A DNA stretch of 64,000 nt from Durio zibethinus (taxonomy: Eukaryota; Streptophyta; Magnoliopsida; Malvales; Malvaceae), in contig NW_019167937.1 of NCBI RefSeq assembly GCF_002303985.1, positions 20,532,995-20,596,994 of the forward strand, given 5' to 3'. Positions 63,301 through 64,000 of this stretch are shown here, piece by piece. The number at the start of each line of letters is the position of its first letter. Position 1 is the first letter of the stretch. Under the pieces are notes generated by a model that worked only from the letters and a program-made list of their open reading frames with translations, had not been told where the DNA came from and made no database searches. The translations under genes and the position numbers were made by a program.

Positions 63301-63876
63301 GCAGCAAACCTGTAAAATCTCAAATGCTCTTTAAGGGGGTGTGAGTTCTCCAGGTTTGATGAGGGATAGGGGGCCAATATAAGGGCCAAGTACCAGCACC
63401 AATCGCACATCATGTGCGCACACCCCTCGGCCCCCCCGTTCGTCGAAACCCCACTGCCGCCGGTCAGGTTCTCCGACGATGCACCGACGATGGTGCCCCG
63501 ATGAAGAAAAATGTGACACCAGAACATGCTCGAGCCCAGCATGTGCTGTCGCAACCCTCAGTCCAATCCGATCTTAGACTGGTAATGAACTCCGTATGCT
63601 TAGACTAGGAATGAACTCCGTATGCCTAAATCAACCCACGAAGTGAGCGTGCAAGCGCTCAGCCGGCCAGAGGGGCGGGATGCGCAAGCCAGGGATCGGT
63701 CGGGTCCCCTTCTGCATACTACCGATCCTGCTGCCGCAACCCTCAATCCAGTCCGATCTTAGACTGGGAATGAACTCTGTATGCCTAAGCCAACTGACGA
63801 GACGAGCGGGCGGGCGAGTGGTCGGGCACTACGTCAGCCAGAGAAACGAGATGCGCAAGCCGTGGATCGATAGGGT
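60304..63876 (+). repeat. Run of four satellite monomers (starts 60304, 61205, 62084, 62974)
   Basis: Lengths are 901, 879, 890 and 903 bp. The GC-rich halves of the copies at 61205 and 62084 share private words (AAGTCGAGGATCGACCG in the linker and ATCTTGCTGCC). Confidence 0.94.
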
Positions 63877-64000
63877 GGTAGGTACGTTTAGGCACATCTT
63901 CATATTTCTGCATGCCAATGCCATTTTTATGGCTTTTAAATTCATACAATGGTCCCTTAAGCCTTCACGTGAAGTTTCATGGCAAGACGACTCGTTTTCT
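63877..64000 (+). repeat. Satellite monomer, 5' part (window edge)
   Basis: This is the first 124 bp of a further monomer: anchor variant GGTAGGTACG, an intact CTTCACGTGAAG palindrome, and the start of the T-tract block. The array therefore continues past the window. Confidence 0.94.

Larger units (their letters stand above)
1..64000 (+). repeat. Tandem satellite DNA array, ~900-bp monomer, single orientation
   Basis: The whole window is copies of one monomer in head-to-tail order. The anchor GGTAGGTGGGTTTAGG (with point variants) occurs 74 times on the + strand. Most anchor spacings are 870-903 bp; the exceptions are explained by the rearranged units listed separately. By eye, copies differ mainly by single-base changes and small indels. 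The order inside a monomer is: anchor, AT-rich block with T-tracts, CCAATATAAGG element, C-rich tract, inverted repeat, block A, block B with GGGC microsatellite, next anchor. No non-satellite segment longer than a few tens of bases was found. I do not recognise the family. Its genomic position (centromeric, subtelomeric or interstitial) cannot be told from the window. Confidence 0.97.

Noticed and set aside
235..63876. Nucleosome-multiple monomer length (about 5 x 180 bp) as evidence of centromere function
   Set aside because: The coincidence is weak and monomer length varies. Nothing in the sequence alone shows CENH3 association.
1..64000. Dozens of open reading frames of 60-210 codons on both strands as protein genes
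   Set aside because: They recur once per satellite monomer in overlapping frames on both strands. Many need a GTG start. They show no recognisable domain and are broken by 1-2 bp indels in other copies. The longest (for example 26802-27434) run through the GC-rich half into the next monomer by chance loss of stops.
1..64000. CRISPR array
   Set aside because: The periodicity is ~900 bp, and the sequence between anchors is itself homologous from copy to copy. There are no unique short spacers and no cas genes.
1..64000. Tandem gene family or NLR/repeat-protein cluster
   Set aside because: No frame is preserved across monomers beyond about 90 codons, and no exon-intron pattern or known motif is visible.
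1..64000. Ribosomal DNA intergenic spacer repeats
   Set aside because: No 18S, 5.8S, 25S or 5S sequence appears in 64 kb, and the array is longer than a single spacer would be.

Overview
The window is one uninterrupted head-to-tail tandem array of a long eukaryotic satellite DNA. I find no protein-coding gene, RNA gene, transposable element, CRISPR array or prokaryotic operon. Intact monomers are about 885-903 bp. I fixed the phase with one anchor word (GGTAGGTGGGTTTAGG and close variants), which occurs 74 times, always on the + strand, from 235 to 63877. Both ends of the window fall inside a monomer, so the array continues on each side.

Each monomer has two compositional halves. The first ~440 bp are moderately AT-rich. 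They hold a 12-bp palindrome CTTCACGTGAAG, a block of T-tracts spaced 10 bp apart, and a CCAATATAAGG element. The second ~450 bp are GC-rich. They hold a C-run tract, a 10-bp-arm inverted repeat, a 26-bp minisatellite, and two diverged ~150-bp copies of the same block (called A and B here). Block B ends in a GGGC microsatellite of 1-5 units.

Layout: 1-234 is a partial monomer. Regular monomers fill most of the rest, broken by rearranged ones: a fold-back junction (1105-2597), deletions at short direct repeats (6069-6665, 24697-25477, 27266-27794, 33018-33564, 46855-47106), four monomers that lost block A (8442, 47107, 47820, 54510), fused units (20758-22076, 56130-57657), and a 42-bp patch containing reverse-oriented satellite sequence (30088-30129). 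The longest undisturbed run is 9155-20757 (13 monomers). The densest cluster of rearrangement is 45143-49192. A two-monomer (1.78 kb) higher-order duplication is visible at 50757-53310.

Organism: a eukaryote. A plant is plausible because of the long satellite monomer, the heavy CpG-to-TpG/CpA variation expected of methylated heterochromatin, and a short GGGTTTAGG word resembling plant telomere sequence. None of this identifies a taxon, and I do not recognise the satellite family. The many short open frames are the same few non-coding frames repeated once per monomer.
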